Position numbers and translations under genes: made by a program. This document shows, piece after piece, positions 46,747 to 58,239 of a stretch of DNA of 64,000 bases. The notes beneath the pieces were generated by a model. The model was not told the origin of the DNA, ran no database searches, and was given only the letters and a program-made list of their open reading frames with translations. Position 1 is the stretch's first letter. Every line of letters begins with the position of its first letter. The stretch is from Gyromitra esculenta. Taxonomy: Eukaryota > Ascomycota > Pezizomycetes > Pezizales > Discinaceae. Location: assembly GCA_038503075.1 (NCBI GenBank), contig JBCAML010000002.1, positions 868,001 to 932,000 of the forward strand, written 5' to 3'.

Positions 46747-47743
46747 GTGTAGTGGGAGGGGGGGTCTAGGTGCGAGGTGTGGTGTGAATGTGAGTGCATG
46801 GCATGGCATAGGCGTTATGGATTTGGAAACATGGCGATAGGCTTTTTTTGCTTTCTTGGAAGTTATAGATCGATTGAAAATGGAGGTTCAGATTATTTTT
46901 CTATTCCCAAAAGGGGGCTGATTGACGGGTTAGGGTGCTAGGTGGTGCTCGGAGGGGAGGGGGGGAGATACGCGCAGCAATGAAAACTATCAAAACCATC
47001 TCTTTTGAGCACAGAGGGACTATATATTGTTGTAGTTTTTGGTAGGCCATCGTAGTGCAGAGGTCGGGCTTGTGCTTTATTGCTTCTATTCGACTGACTC
47101 CTGTTTCCACCTACCGTTCTATCGCCCCACTGTACTCTTGTCCCATTATGCTATTATCCCACTACTCCTCTCCCACAACATCCTTCAAATTTCTAAATGT
47201 AGCTCCCGGTGAGCCAAGATACCGAAGCAAAAATCCACTCCCACCTGCGTGCTAGCGGCCTTAGCAATCATCTCAACAAGCTCGTACACCAGACGCAGCT
47301 TCCCTGCCATTGGAAGCAGTCTCCTAGATACCCTCGGGATCATGGACTAACCTACATAAGTCTTCTAGAGTCAAGGAATACAGCAACACACTAAAGTATC
47401 TAATAAGTATATATAAAATGGTAAAAACCCTGCAAATGTTTGTGCATATGCACTGTGGATTTAAAGTAAAGTCATTGGTCAGAATCCTCGTATTATATTT
47501 TAGTTTTAAATTATACAATTGGCTCTAAAGAATGAATCATTTCGCTGCCTGCCTACAAAAATAGTTTAAATTTCTATTTAGAAAATTCGCTATGTGGTAT
47601 AAATATATAAGTGCTAACTTGGCGCGGGTTGACGGGTGACCTGACTTTGTGGAGTACACTTTCTACCCAGGACTTGTTCTATATCGTCCTACATATCAAT
47701 TTAGAGATTTGAGAGAAGGCAGCAAAAAAAAGTTAACATTTGA
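46747..47743. other. Intergenic before the 5S gene
   Basis: About 1 kb with no supported protein gene. Confidence 0.5.
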
Positions 47744-47858
47744 GTTCAGTACCTGGGATTCCCACATGGTCACCCACTGCAGTACTAACCAGGCGATATG
47801 ATGCTTGGATATGCCAGAGCGAACGGGATGGCTCATTCTCATCATTCTATGACCGAAC
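47744..47858 (-). rRNA. 5S rRNA gene (dispersed copy)
   Basis: Read on the minus strand, this 115-nt core has the 5S structure. Helix I is GTTCGGT at the 5' end and ACTGAAC at the 3' end. Helix II is ATGATG/CATCAT. Hallmark sequences are CCCGTTCGCTC, CGCCTGGTTAGTACTGCAGT, GGGTGACCA and GGGAATCCCAGGT. A T8 terminator lies just downstream (47724-47731 on the plus strand), and a TATA element (TTTTATAATGG) sits about 27 bases upstream, as in other filamentous ascomycetes. Exact ends may extend 1-3 bases each side. It stands alone, not in an rDNA array. Confidence 0.88.
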
Positions 47859-47883
47859 ACGATGTTTCCAAGCAGTTTCTCCA

Positions 47884-48742
47884 TTATAAAAGAGTTTTGA
47901 AGACAGCAGTAGATGCTGAACGCCCCCTTGTAGTCTTGTAGAGTAATTCTGCTATATACAAATTTATATAATCGCTATGTCACTGGAGGCTCAGTGTCGT
48001 AGTCGTTTAATGTGGATATTAGTCTCCCTCGATTGGGGAGAGACTCAAGTTATCTTTCATAGGATATCACTCGGTATATTGTGGTCTGTTAATCAATGTA
48101 GTTGTCTACGTACCCTGAAGCCTAGATACCGTTCTTGAAGAGTAGGCTACGTATCTGGTTCCAGAAAGCTCTCGATCGAAACTACTCATGTGTGCCAGGT
48201 AGATACAGTATTTAAAATTTAGCTCGATTGTGTAAAATAACATGCATGAGCCCAATTAATCTCCTGCCCTCAAGCCATCCTCGCAGGCTTCCGCGATTTG
48301 GCAAGTGCCTCTACCTCATGCGTTTTGTGTGCTTCGATCATTCCCTCAACCTCATACTGAACGCTCTTTGCGAGGACCCTCGCCTCCGCGTCATTCCAAA
48401 ACTGGAACTGATCCCATCCAGGAATAAAATAAACTAGACTTGCGGTTATCGCCTGTATTCGGCTGTGCCTACTTCTAATTATGCCGTTTTACCGCAAAAA
48501 CATGGTTCGGCTCGGAAAGTGCACCCAAAGGGCGAAAAGTATCAGTTTTCAGAAAAGCTAGAGAACGTAGCGAATTAAAGAATATTTACATATATAAGCT
48601 AAATCGGAATTGAAAAATATGGCGTAGGAATAAGATAATGCCGGAAGTCCCCCGAAAATCAAAAACCAAAATGTACAGCTCCCAATGCTACCCCAAGCAC
48701 CAAAACAACTAAGGGGGGGGAATAAATCAATAACTAACTGAA
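47884..48742. other. Intergenic between the 5S gene and the membrane-protein gene
   Basis: No supported gene. A poly-C/G run is at about 48712-48720. Confidence 0.5.
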
Positions 48743-49464
48743 TCACGGATGTAAATATGATCCTTGATATCCATAGTCGACCCTAGGACTCATCATAGAT
48801 TGTCGACCGTCTCCTCCGGGAATCAGCCAGGCACCCTCATGACTTGGGCTAGAGTTCCCCACAATCCATTGAACCTCCTCGGGATGAGGACTGAAGCTCC
48901 CCGCCCAATGCACATTCTCGAGGTCAGGGCTCCGCCGTGCTCCGCCAATCCATTGGTCGTCGTCCTCGGGATACGGCGCAGCCCAATGGGTATTCTCTGG
49001 ATGAGGAATATATTCTGCCTCAGCCCTGTACGTGTCGTCGTTTGGCGCGGTAATTAAACTACGGGTCTTTGAATCAGATTCTTTTTGTTGATCTTCCAGT
49101 TTCCTTTTCCTTAGTTTGCGCTTCCTCCAAAAGTAAATTGCTGTCGCCCCGCCAAGGATCATGACCAAGCTGCCAATTACAATGCCGACTAACGCTCCAG
49201 TGTTTTTAGACCTTTGAGGGTGGGGTGTCAGTTAAGAATAACGTGGGGAGGGGTACGGTGGAAAGTTTAAACTCACAAAGTAGTTACTCCATTATTGTTA
49301 ATCCCTCCTGTATTAGCGCCTACTCCTACTCTTCGAGCGAACAATCTTGATCTTGTATTTATAAGAGGGAGCGCATCGGCAGGCGAAGCTGTAACTCCCA
49401 AAAGTGTAATTAATAGCAGACAGGTTCTTGAAGTAGATGGGTTTAGATGGATTTGACGTGTCAT
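48743..49464 (-). CDS. Small type I membrane protein with imperfect HW repeats
   Basis: Two exons, 49464-49277 and 49211-48743, 218 residues. A signal peptide (TCLLLITLLGVTASPADA) and a short extracellular part (GVGANTGGINNNGVTTLSKN) precede a single membrane helix GALVGIVIGSLVMILGGATA. A strongly basic stop-transfer run (FWRKRKLRKRKLEDQQK) follows. The cytosolic tail repeats a motif of the form H/SPxxE(N/E)xHW or QW four times (PHPENTHWA, PEDDDQWIG, SPDLENVHWA, SPHPEEVQWI) and ends DYGYQGSYLHP. The layout resembles fungal wall-sensor or mid2-like proteins but is much shorter. The upstream frame is open to a Met at 49617; the chosen start begins at the signal peptide. Not recognised as a named family. 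Confidence 0.72.
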
Positions 49465-50143
49465 TGCAAAGCGAACTGAATTTGTTAAAGTAGCTAATAA
49501 TTGTTGATATCTGAACTCAGGCTTCGATGCGGGATAAGCACAACGAAAAAAAATTCCAAGCGAATAGCAACTTCTTATACACTGCTTAGCCGCATGATAG
49601 TCTATTTCTCTATGCATGGTGCCCAGCCGGATGGCTTATAAACGAGAGGCTATTCAAGGTCTTTATCTGAGAATATTGCGGTTCGTTGACCTAAGCCCTG
49701 GTTGTGCCGCGCGCCTAAGCGCGATGATTTGTTGAAACTAACACTATCCTTGCTCGGCTAATTCAAGAGGTCTTGGCTCGACCCAGGACCTCCGCGAGCA
49801 GCCCCCCAAACGCCGTATAACTTTTATTTCTTTACCGCATGAACCATAACGCCGTGGGGATATGTGGTTGCGCATAACCCACCACTGCGGATGATCCCCC
49901 CCCCCAAAAAAAGGGCTGAAGGAGAATGGCAAAGATCAAAAAGCTCCCCAGCCATATTTCCCTTACCTAGCCATAGCCTACCTTACATCTATATCAAGTT
50001 CTTACCCGTAGCTCATATATCTTTTTATGCGTTACACCACGCACCTTAAAAACCTTGTTTGCGATTTCGCGATCATTGACCTGTCGTTGCGGATTACCCT
50101 GCTTTAAGCTCCTCGGAAAATACTTTTTCCGGATAACTACATG
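49465..50143. other. Intergenic
   Basis: No supported gene; includes a homopolymer C8/A7 tract near 49899-49914. Confidence 0.45.
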
Positions 50144-50464
50144 GGATTACTCTACTCATGTCGCCGTTTTGAAGTGACTTACCTAATAAGGAAGTTTCTT
50201 ATTACCAAACCAAAAGACTTCAAAGTAGTAGATATATGAAATATCTAGATACATGAAGCCAGGATATGGTAATATCGCCTTTAAAATCCGCATCTAGGTA
50301 GTTCTATGGAGAAGAAAAAGTGTTGAAATGGTAGGAAAAAGATGCCAAGCGAGATCCTGGGGACAGCCAAGCATCCGTTTAACCAATATAATGGCCCAAA
50401 TCACCGATTCTTGCCTTTTCTGGAAAGTCACTTCAAAACGGCAACATGAGTAGAGTAGATTACC
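50144..50464. mobile_element. Fold-back element with arms of about 40 bp
   Basis: Bases 50144-50180 and the reverse complement of 50424-50464 share TCTACTCATG, then T(C/T)GCCGTTTTGAAGTGACTT, about 90% identical over 37-40 bases. The centre (about 240 bases) is non-coding. No target duplication recognised. Could be a short MITE or an old inverted duplication. Confidence 0.6.
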
Positions 50465-51176
50465 GAAATCATTGGAGGCGCGCATAAACAGACAGGGCGT
50501 CAATCAACTAGACGCGAGAGTAATATTAGATTGTGGGGAGAAAAAAAAACCTCCGCAGCGATATATCCAGGAGATCCTAAAATGCAGGAATTTCTATGCC
50601 TAACTGGAGTAGAGCAGTTCAGGATTCATAGCCTCTCTGCCTTGTCTAGATAGTTACGAGGCGTATGCCTTAGCCTAGAATAGACTACATGTATCTTCGT
50701 GTTTTGCGAAGGAGACTATTCTGCGAGGGGTTTTCTAACACGTCTTTGGTATCGGATTCTGGGAAGATCCTGGTAATTATTTTACTCGGAATATAAATTC
50801 GCACCCGCTACGCCATACAAATGCGTTTAAATCACGAGCGAGATAAGTTCTGGTGAACAATGTGACCTCAAGGGAACACAGCCATAACTAGCGGGTGAAA
50901 AAAATAGATAGATAACACACATTCACAATAACGAATAGACTCCAATTATTGACAACCCAAGAAAAAAGAGAAAGGCTTTATTGATTTTTTTGTTTCATTT
51001 TGTATCAGCACAGATGCCTCCGACCGTACTAATACAAAAAAACCGGGAAAGGAAAGGGAAAAAAGTAACAACATATATTCGCCGTAAACCCTTTTTTTCC
51101 CTCTTCTTGACCAAATCTGATTTTTTGATATCGAGAACCCACCCCGAACATGACCCAAAGCTTTTTTTTTTGTTCC
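50465..51176. other. Intergenic, 3' flank of RPS5
   Basis: TACATGTA at 50686-50693. T-rich runs near 51090-51170 probably belong to the RPS5 3' region. No gene supported. Confidence 0.5.
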
Positions 51177-52130
51177 TTAACGGTTGGACTTGGCAACACT
51201 ATATGTGGAGAAAAAAATTGAAGTCAGTCAGGGGGAATTAAGCATAAAGGATGGGGGGTAATCATACCGCTCGAGCTCATCCTTCTTCTTGATGGCATAC
51301 GAGTTTGAAGAACCCTTAGCAGCGTTGATCAGCTCCTCCGCCAAGCACTCAGCAATGCTCTTAACGTTCCTGAAGCTCGCCTCCCTCGCACCGATAGTCA
51401 AGAGGGCGATAGCCTGGTTGACCCTTCTGAGAGGTGACACATCGACAGCCTGTCTCCTGACGGTTCCGGCGGAACCAATACGGGTTGAGTCTTCACGGGG
51501 ACCACAGTTGACGATGGCGTCAACGGCAACCTGGATGGGGTTCTGATCGGTCATCAGGTGGATTATGGAGAAAGCATGGTCGACGATGCGGACGGCCTGT
51601 AGCTTCTTGCCGTTGTTGCGACCGTTCATCATGAGCGAGTTGGTCAGGCGCTCGATGATTGGGCATTGGGCCTTGCGGAAGCGTTTTACGGCATAGCGGC
51701 CGGCAGAGTGAGAGAGGTAGACGGGGTTGCGGATGTTCATGTAGTCGCTGTTTGTTTGGCGGGATTGTTAGCCCTCCATTTAAGCGTATCGCGCTGCCTG
51801 CATCCATCCCCTGGTCCACCCGTCCACCCATTTGTACATATATCCACTGTTGTAATTTTCGCTCCTTCACCACACATTTTCCTCTTTACCATCCGAACCT
51901 TTTCCAAACCCCTCAATGTTCAATCCCCCAAATCCACCCACCAAAACTACCCCTCCCCAAAACAAGTCAAAACCAAGAGGGGAGTCCTACGTCAGCGAGA
52001 TATCCCTAATCTCTACATCCTCGTAGCTCCACTTGTTGAAGAGCTTAGTGCTACCAATCTCATCGGTAACCTCTTTAGGCAGGACGGCATAAGTAGCCGA
52101 GGCGACCTCAACTTCTCCAGAGTCAGACAT
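51177..52130 (-). CDS. RPS5: 40S ribosomal protein uS7 (RPS5)
   Basis: Three exons: 52130-51991, 51747-51268 and 51198-51177, 213 residues, the standard length. The product is near-identical to other eukaryotic uS7 proteins: [60 protein letters not shown] and [20 protein letters not shown]. The last exon is only 22 nt and supplies VAKSNR-stop; without that splice the protein would end in an unrelated tail. uS7 sits in the head of the small subunit at the E site. It is transcribed divergently from the RBM39-like gene, with 877 bases between start codons. Confidence 0.98.
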
Positions 52131-53007
52131 GATGGGCTAGTTTTGTGTTTGGTGAAGGGGTTCTGTTGTCGAGTACTAAACGATAATTGGAAAATTCGTG
52201 ATTCCTCCCGTTAGTAAAATTTCCGATAATCGTAAACGGAGATAAGGATGTTTATGTTTTTAACGTACAGAGAACTCTGGTGGCCGTGGTCGCTCGGATT
52301 GTCGTGATCGTGAAGGTTGGGGTTGTCGAACGTCCTGGTGGGGAGATCTTTTTTTGGTGGACTCGCAACGTTCTGTGTGGGCCGGTTGCTTGGCAGATGC
52401 GAATCAGATTGTGGGGTGTGACTGCATTTCGCTGGATGGTTGCGCCCTTATCTGATCAAGGCCGCGTCTGCTGCGCATAGCAATGTGGGATTCGAATATG
52501 CACAAGAACCCGCAGGAACAGCTGGAGATGCTTTGATATTGTCAGTAGTTATCTTTAAAATTCTGCTGGACCCTCAAACGCTGCAGCTGGCTACCATTGT
52601 TACATCTTCGCATTTCACGGGCACTGCTGCTCATCGCCTTGAAGTTTCCGCCCCCGACCTCTCTTCATCTCCTCCCCTTGCCATCTCGATCGCCTTTATC
52701 AACCGTCTCGTCTTTCTTCTCCTGGTAACAGCAACAGCAGCAGAAAACACTCCTCGAACCCGACGGGACAGTCTATCAGTAATTCTACACTAATCTTGTA
52801 TCCGCCAGAAGAGCAAATAGTTCGATTGTTGAAGAAAAGGGTTCGATTTCACCACTTTCTCCTTCTGCCCACTCACACAGGGGAATAACCTAACACCGTT
52901 GTTTTTGCCCTCGCGTTCGCAGTGAATAAAACCCCTCCCTACAACTACCACGCCCCAGAAGAAAGAAGAGAAAAAAGAAAAAAAGCCCGGAAAGAAAAGA
53001 AGACAAG
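52131..53007. promoter_or_regulatory. Divergent RPS5 / RBM39-like promoter region
   Basis: Separates two housekeeping genes. The side near 53008 is CT- and A-rich (AGAAGAAAGAAGAGAAAAAA), typical of strong fungal leaders. No specific factor site is asserted. Small open frames inside are not supported as genes. Confidence 0.5.
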
Positions 53008-55111
53008 ATGTCAGGACTAGACGTAGAAGCCCTCCTCGAAGCGTCAGAGAGCAATAAACCTAAGCAGCCAGATCATCAAAACAGTGCCCTTTCTTCTTCT
53101 CCGAAACCGGAACGGAACGGTGGAGGCAGCGTTAAGTCGTCTTCATCTAGGAGGGATCGTGACGGTGATAGGGATCGCGACCATCGAGGGGACGATAGAA
53201 GTCCAAGGAGTGAGCGACATCGTGAGAGAAGAGCGAGTAGAGACAGTGAGAGGTGAGAATCTAACTTTTTTTCTTTTTACCTACTCTCCCCCCTCCAGAC
53301 AAAGAGTTGAGTTTTGAGGAATGATCACGTGTTGACGCAAGGTACACTTCTTTCAGACGTCGCACTGGCCGTAGGGACTCCTATTACGACGATCGTGATG
53401 ACTATGATTACTCTTCATCGCGCTACAGGCACCGGTCCCGCGAGAGGGACGACGATAGGTACATTTCGAGACGCGACCGCCGCGAGAGTGACTACTATGA
53501 TGGTTCGAGACGCGACCGCCGCGACATTGACGCTCGCAGATCTAGAAGCCCTCGAAGAGGGCGAGGTGGTGGTGGCAATAGAAGAACAAGGTAGCTCATG
53601 ATAACTCCTTGTTTCTCTCCGAATTTCGCTAATATATTTCATCAGATCTCGTTCCCCACAGTTAACTGAAGACGAGCGCGATCGTCGAACTGTCTTTGTT
53701 CAACAGTTGGCCGCGAGACTTAGGACCAAGGAGCTGATTACATTCTTTGAGAAGGTTGGCCCCGTAAAGGAAGCCCAGATCGTCAAAGACCGAGTCAGTG
53801 GCAGATCGAAAGGGTATGTTATTTTAACGGAATTCTAGTTCCCTGATTTTTCTGTCGCACAAATGGATCTTGCTTACGCGTGCTGTTACAGTGTGGGTTA
53901 CGTAGAATTCAAAGATGAGGCGTCAGTGCCTAAGGCGATTCAGTTGACCGGACAGAAACTCCTCGGTATCCCGATCATCGCACAGCTTACAGAAGCAGAG
54001 AAGAATCGGCAGGCTCGAGTCAGCGCTGCAGAACAAAATACTGCAAATCAAGTCCCCTTCCACAGACTTTATGTGGGGAATATTCACTTTAGTATTACGG
54101 AAAGTGACTTGCAGCACGTTTTTGAGCCGTTCGGAGAACTCGAGTTCGTACAGCTTCAGAAGGAAGAGAGTGGCAGAAGCAGAGGCTATGGTTTTGTCCA
54201 GTCGGTTCCTCCATCAGTCTAATCAAGTGGATGTTTGGAATTATATGCTAACGCCTTCAGATATCGTGATCCTAACCAAGCTCGTGAAGCCCTCGAGAAG
54301 ATGAACGGCTTCGACCTTGCTGGTCGTCCCATCCGTGTCGGTCTCGGAAACGATAAGTTCACACCCGAATCTACCGCACAAATGCTACAACGCTTCTCAG
54401 GTTATCAGGGCTTCCAGGGCTCGGGTTTCGAGAACCGCGGCCGTGGTAGTAACGACCGTGTTGGTCGCGCTGACGATAAAGCTGGTGGAGCTGGTGCTAG
54501 CGCTCTCGACGACACCGATGTTGCAGGGGTTAATTTTAATAACTATAGTAGGGACTTGCTCATGCGTAAACTTGCACGCCAGGACGAGCCGGCACCAGCG
54601 GCAGAGGGGAAACCACATACAAACGGGAACAGCAAAGGGGAAGGACCGGTGAGGAAACAACAGAAGCTACCAGAAAAGGTTGTTTCAGGTATTAAGAATT
54701 TGCCGCTGGATGTGCCGATGGCAAGTCGGTGTGTCGTACTAAAGAATATGTTTGATCCGGCTGAGTACGATCCCCTTGCCTTCTTACCCCTCGATTATTC
54801 GATGGGAAGGGAAAAAACGGAAATTAACAAGACGTTCTTACAGGGAATCTGGCGATGCATGGATTAAAGAACTTGAAGATGATGTCAAGGGTGAATGTGA
54901 AGGCAAATATGGCCACGTCGTCCATATCTCACTTGACCCCAACAGCCAGGGCGAGATTTATATTAAGTTTGAGAAGGTCCAGGGCGGTGAAAAAGCGATC
55001 CAGGGTCTCAACGGGAGATTTTTTGGCGGTAGGAGAATCAGTGCTAGCCCAGTTGTTGATGCTGTTTATTCTAGTTTGTTTGGAAGGTCAAACGCTAGTA
55101 AAGCCATCTAG
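53008..55111 (+). CDS. rsd1: RBM39/CAPER-type splicing factor (Rsd1 orthologue)
   Basis: Six exons: 53008-53252, 53357-53590, 53646-53813, 53892-54200, 54261-54764 and 54844-55111, 575 residues. An N-terminal Arg/Ser/Asp-rich domain ([20 protein letters not shown]...) is followed by RRM1 (about residues 170-245; [28 protein letters not shown]). RRM2 spans about 260-335 ([32 protein letters not shown]). A C-terminal UHM-type RRM follows ([46 protein letters not shown]). This order is that of RBM39/CAPER-alpha and fission yeast Rsd1, which link U2AF and U2 snRNP to early spliceosome assembly. All five introns are phase 2, so skipping any internal exon keeps the frame. Confidence 0.93.
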
Positions 55112-56888
55112 AACGAATTAAGGGATTGTAAACTGGATATAGACGGTGGAAAGCTTTGGGCGACGTGCGTATGGTGTGATGATTCGGTACGTGTTGCTTT
55201 TTTGCTTCGCGGTTTGTTGAAATCTTTTTTTTTTTGTTATTTTTGACTGCATTGGCGTGTAGTGTTTTAGTATCTCCACAAGTTTTCTCTTTTGTTACTG
55301 TGTTGTGTTAGGAACGAATGAATGAAGCAAAAAAAAAAACAAGAGCAGAACCCCTGGTATTAGGGTGGTCTTGCAAACCAATTTCTTTTTATATCTTATT
55401 TCATTGATGTTGATTCACGATGCTCGGCCTTTTTTTTCTGTCCATCTTATCTGGGTGTCAGCCAACGTTTTTTTTCCCTTTTCTGTGGTTATTGTGGGGC
55501 TGTAATTTACAGTAATATAATGATGGGACAATGGATGTTTGGTGCTGCGATGTTGACTGTCCGTTTTGCTCGGGGGTCACAAGACGATAGACTAAAATTC
55601 AAAGTCTGCGTTCAGAGCAAGGAATCAAAGCTCCCAAAGCTAGTGCCCTGAATTGACTGCTCATTGCATTATATCGTCTTCCATTGCTAGAGGATTATCT
55701 CGTGCTTGTAGTGAGTATTGGCCAAAACCAGTGAGACACCGAACGAGATTTCATGATTCAGCCAAGATCGACCTCTCAACAGCGATCTATTAGAAATCTT
55801 GAAATTTATGACATGGCACCCGCTGTATGCTTCTTTTCGTTTGCTCAGCACGTTGTTTCCTTTTTTGCACGGGATCTTTCTGTTTTACTTTGTTACGTCA
55901 GTTCTCCCGTTAGTTGTGGTTTTCTATCGGGAGGGTCAAGCAATGTTGCATCATAGTATCTCGTTCGGCCCCCACACATGTTTGCCATCCTCCATTCCAT
56001 TGAGCACGGGACCTTGACGGTCTAGCTAGCAATACGGCTCTAATTGGTTGGCACGTACTTTTAAAATAGAGGGTATTCGTCCCATCATTGTCGCTGGAGC
56101 CCCATCTGTGTGGTGGCTAAGTTAATCCCCATCATGAACTGTCATTCGGTTTCAGCTGAGGACACAGGGGCTAGGTTAGCTACTGGCTATGCGTGGCCAC
56201 GGGATAGGGTGCACTGCTGCATCAGCAGTTTGCCAATTTTACTTCTATTGTGTCCTATAGCTGGCTTCCGTCCCTTCGTAGACTGGCTGGGTGGCTTTGG
56301 GAGCATTAGAGAATAGAAGAAATCATAGTATGAGTTGTATCCTCTCCACCAATAGGGTCAACTGGTGCTAATAAAACATACTCATGAACCTCTTTCTATG
56401 TTTCTTATTATATTCTTCTCTTTTCTTTCTTCACTTCTCTTCGTGGTTTACATAAAGATTGCCATTCTTCTTATTTCTGGTGACTAAGTTGTCTATCTAC
56501 AGCATTCTGGATATACCGTTGAAGCTTGTCCTCGTTTGCATAACTTGGCGCGCCAAACATCAAAGGTTTAATTCCGTAGGAAATATGGCTTACAGTGAGA
56601 TTTCCCGCTTTCCTTCCTTCTTTTTTTCTCGCCCTCTCATACATGTGACCTTTAACGGCTTAACTGCTGCAGGTCGGTTTGAGACTTCCCGTATCCCCCA
56701 TTACATGTATTGACTTTCAGAAGAATTCGGTGCTATTGGCTCAGATCGTCCCCAGAGAATACAATTGCCAGCAAATAATTTATTCGAGGTATGTTTATAT
56801 ATTCGTCCTTCTCCACGTGCAAGTCTCCCACTTTCCCCATCCGTGTTGTTTGCCCGGGGGAACTTTTGTCCCAATCGCGGAAGCCGCT
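55112..56888. other. Intergenic
   Basis: T-rich 3' flank of the RBM39-like gene, then about 1.2 kb without a supported gene. TACATGTA at 56702-56709. A donor-like GAGGTATGT at 56789 may mark a 5'-leader intron of the next gene. Confidence 0.5.
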
Positions 56889-58239
56889 ATGGCAAAAGAT
56901 CCTTATCGCTGGCGAATCGCCTTGGGCGGATCATCAGCCCAGAAAGGCAGCGAAGATGCTGAATGTCACCAGGAAATAGAAAAGTTCGAATTTCTACTTC
57001 CTTCATCCCTCAACGGACCCCCATTTTCCTCCTCATCCTCCTCCTACAAAACACCTCTTCCACAGCAATCAGTCATCGGAACGAGACCCTTTTTCGTGAT
57101 GCAGGATAATGAGAATATACCGCCCTTTCAGTTCTCGGCAACTTCCGAGCCCTTCACGCCCGTCCACACTCGTCCTTCTTCCCCTGCGTCTAGCGAGACG
57201 CGTGAGAGCATGCGTATACAGCGAGAGCTCGCTGATTCGGCCTACAAGCTGAAAGCTCTCACCGAGAACCTTCGTCTCTGCCAGCAGCTTCTCAAGGCGA
57301 AGTCTGGAGAAAACGTAGAGTTGCGCAAACAGATTAATACTCTGTATGATGTGATAGGCGAACCAACTCATCCTCCGGACGACTATTTCATTGGTGAGTT
57401 TGGGATGCTGTGGAGGTCAATCCATAACTTTGGAAAGTGTTTCTACAAGTTCTCGACGGAAGCCAGTGTTCCGGCTGAACTAGGAGATGTTATGAAGGAT
57501 ATGCTCGGCGAAGAGGAAATGGTATATAGGATGGTCCGCGACTCGAGAACCAAGCTGATGGTTGTTGCGGGGATTCTGGCGAGGTACCTGGTGACCGAGG
57601 TCTTTGGCGAGGGGTTTTTCAAGAACATTGGTGGGAATAAAATAGTGCGGAATGATGATTCCGGTATACGTGCACTTCGTGGATATTGCAATGGTTGGTT
57701 TTATTCTTATTACTTTAATGCTCCTTTTTGTTCTCTGTTACGTCCTTTCCCTCGCCCCTTCCCTGCCTTTCCCCCCTTGCTAATCTATTCACATCAAAGG
57801 TATTAGGGAAGTAGTCGATAAGGTTGACCTAGCCATCGACAAATTTGCTACCATCATCGCCCATGACATCCACGAATTTCTCCTCCCTTTGATGTCGAGG
57901 CCTGGCGATCAAAAGCACATCGACGAATCCTTACGCCAGCTCATCGCCTTCATCGAGCATGCTAGCCGCCTCTGGGTCAAAATCCTGAGCCTTGGTTCTA
58001 ATAGCTGGCGTTTTGTTTTCCCTTTGTCGGGAATCAAGTTCAGGGATAGGTTTATGGTTCCCTGCGACGCCTGCAATCTGGGGCTTTCTGGAGAACAGAG
58101 CAAGAAGAATCACGCCATCGAGCTGGAGGGAAAGAAAATTGTGTTTTGCGTTTTGCCAGCGGTGGAAAATTTCGTTACGGACGAGGAGGGAAATGGGGAG
58201 TGGGCGATCCTCATCAAAGCGTCTGTGTTCCTTGAATGA
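56889..58239 (+). CDS. Coiled-coil protein with a conserved fungal C-terminal domain (paralogue B)
   Basis: Two exons, 56889-57693 and 57800-58239, 414 residues. The start at MAKDPYRWRIALG is provisional; the frame is open further upstream, but that stretch reads like leader sequence. The N-terminal 100 residues are Ser/Pro-rich, then a coil (RIQRELADSAYKLKALTENL) and a globular region beginning DDYFIGEFGMLWRSIHNFGK. After the intron come GIREVVDKVDLAIDKFATII and a C-terminal ILIKASVFLE segment. Layout and spaced residues match paralogue A at 16859-18270, though identity is low. Function unknown; neither has a catalytic motif. Confidence 0.75.
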
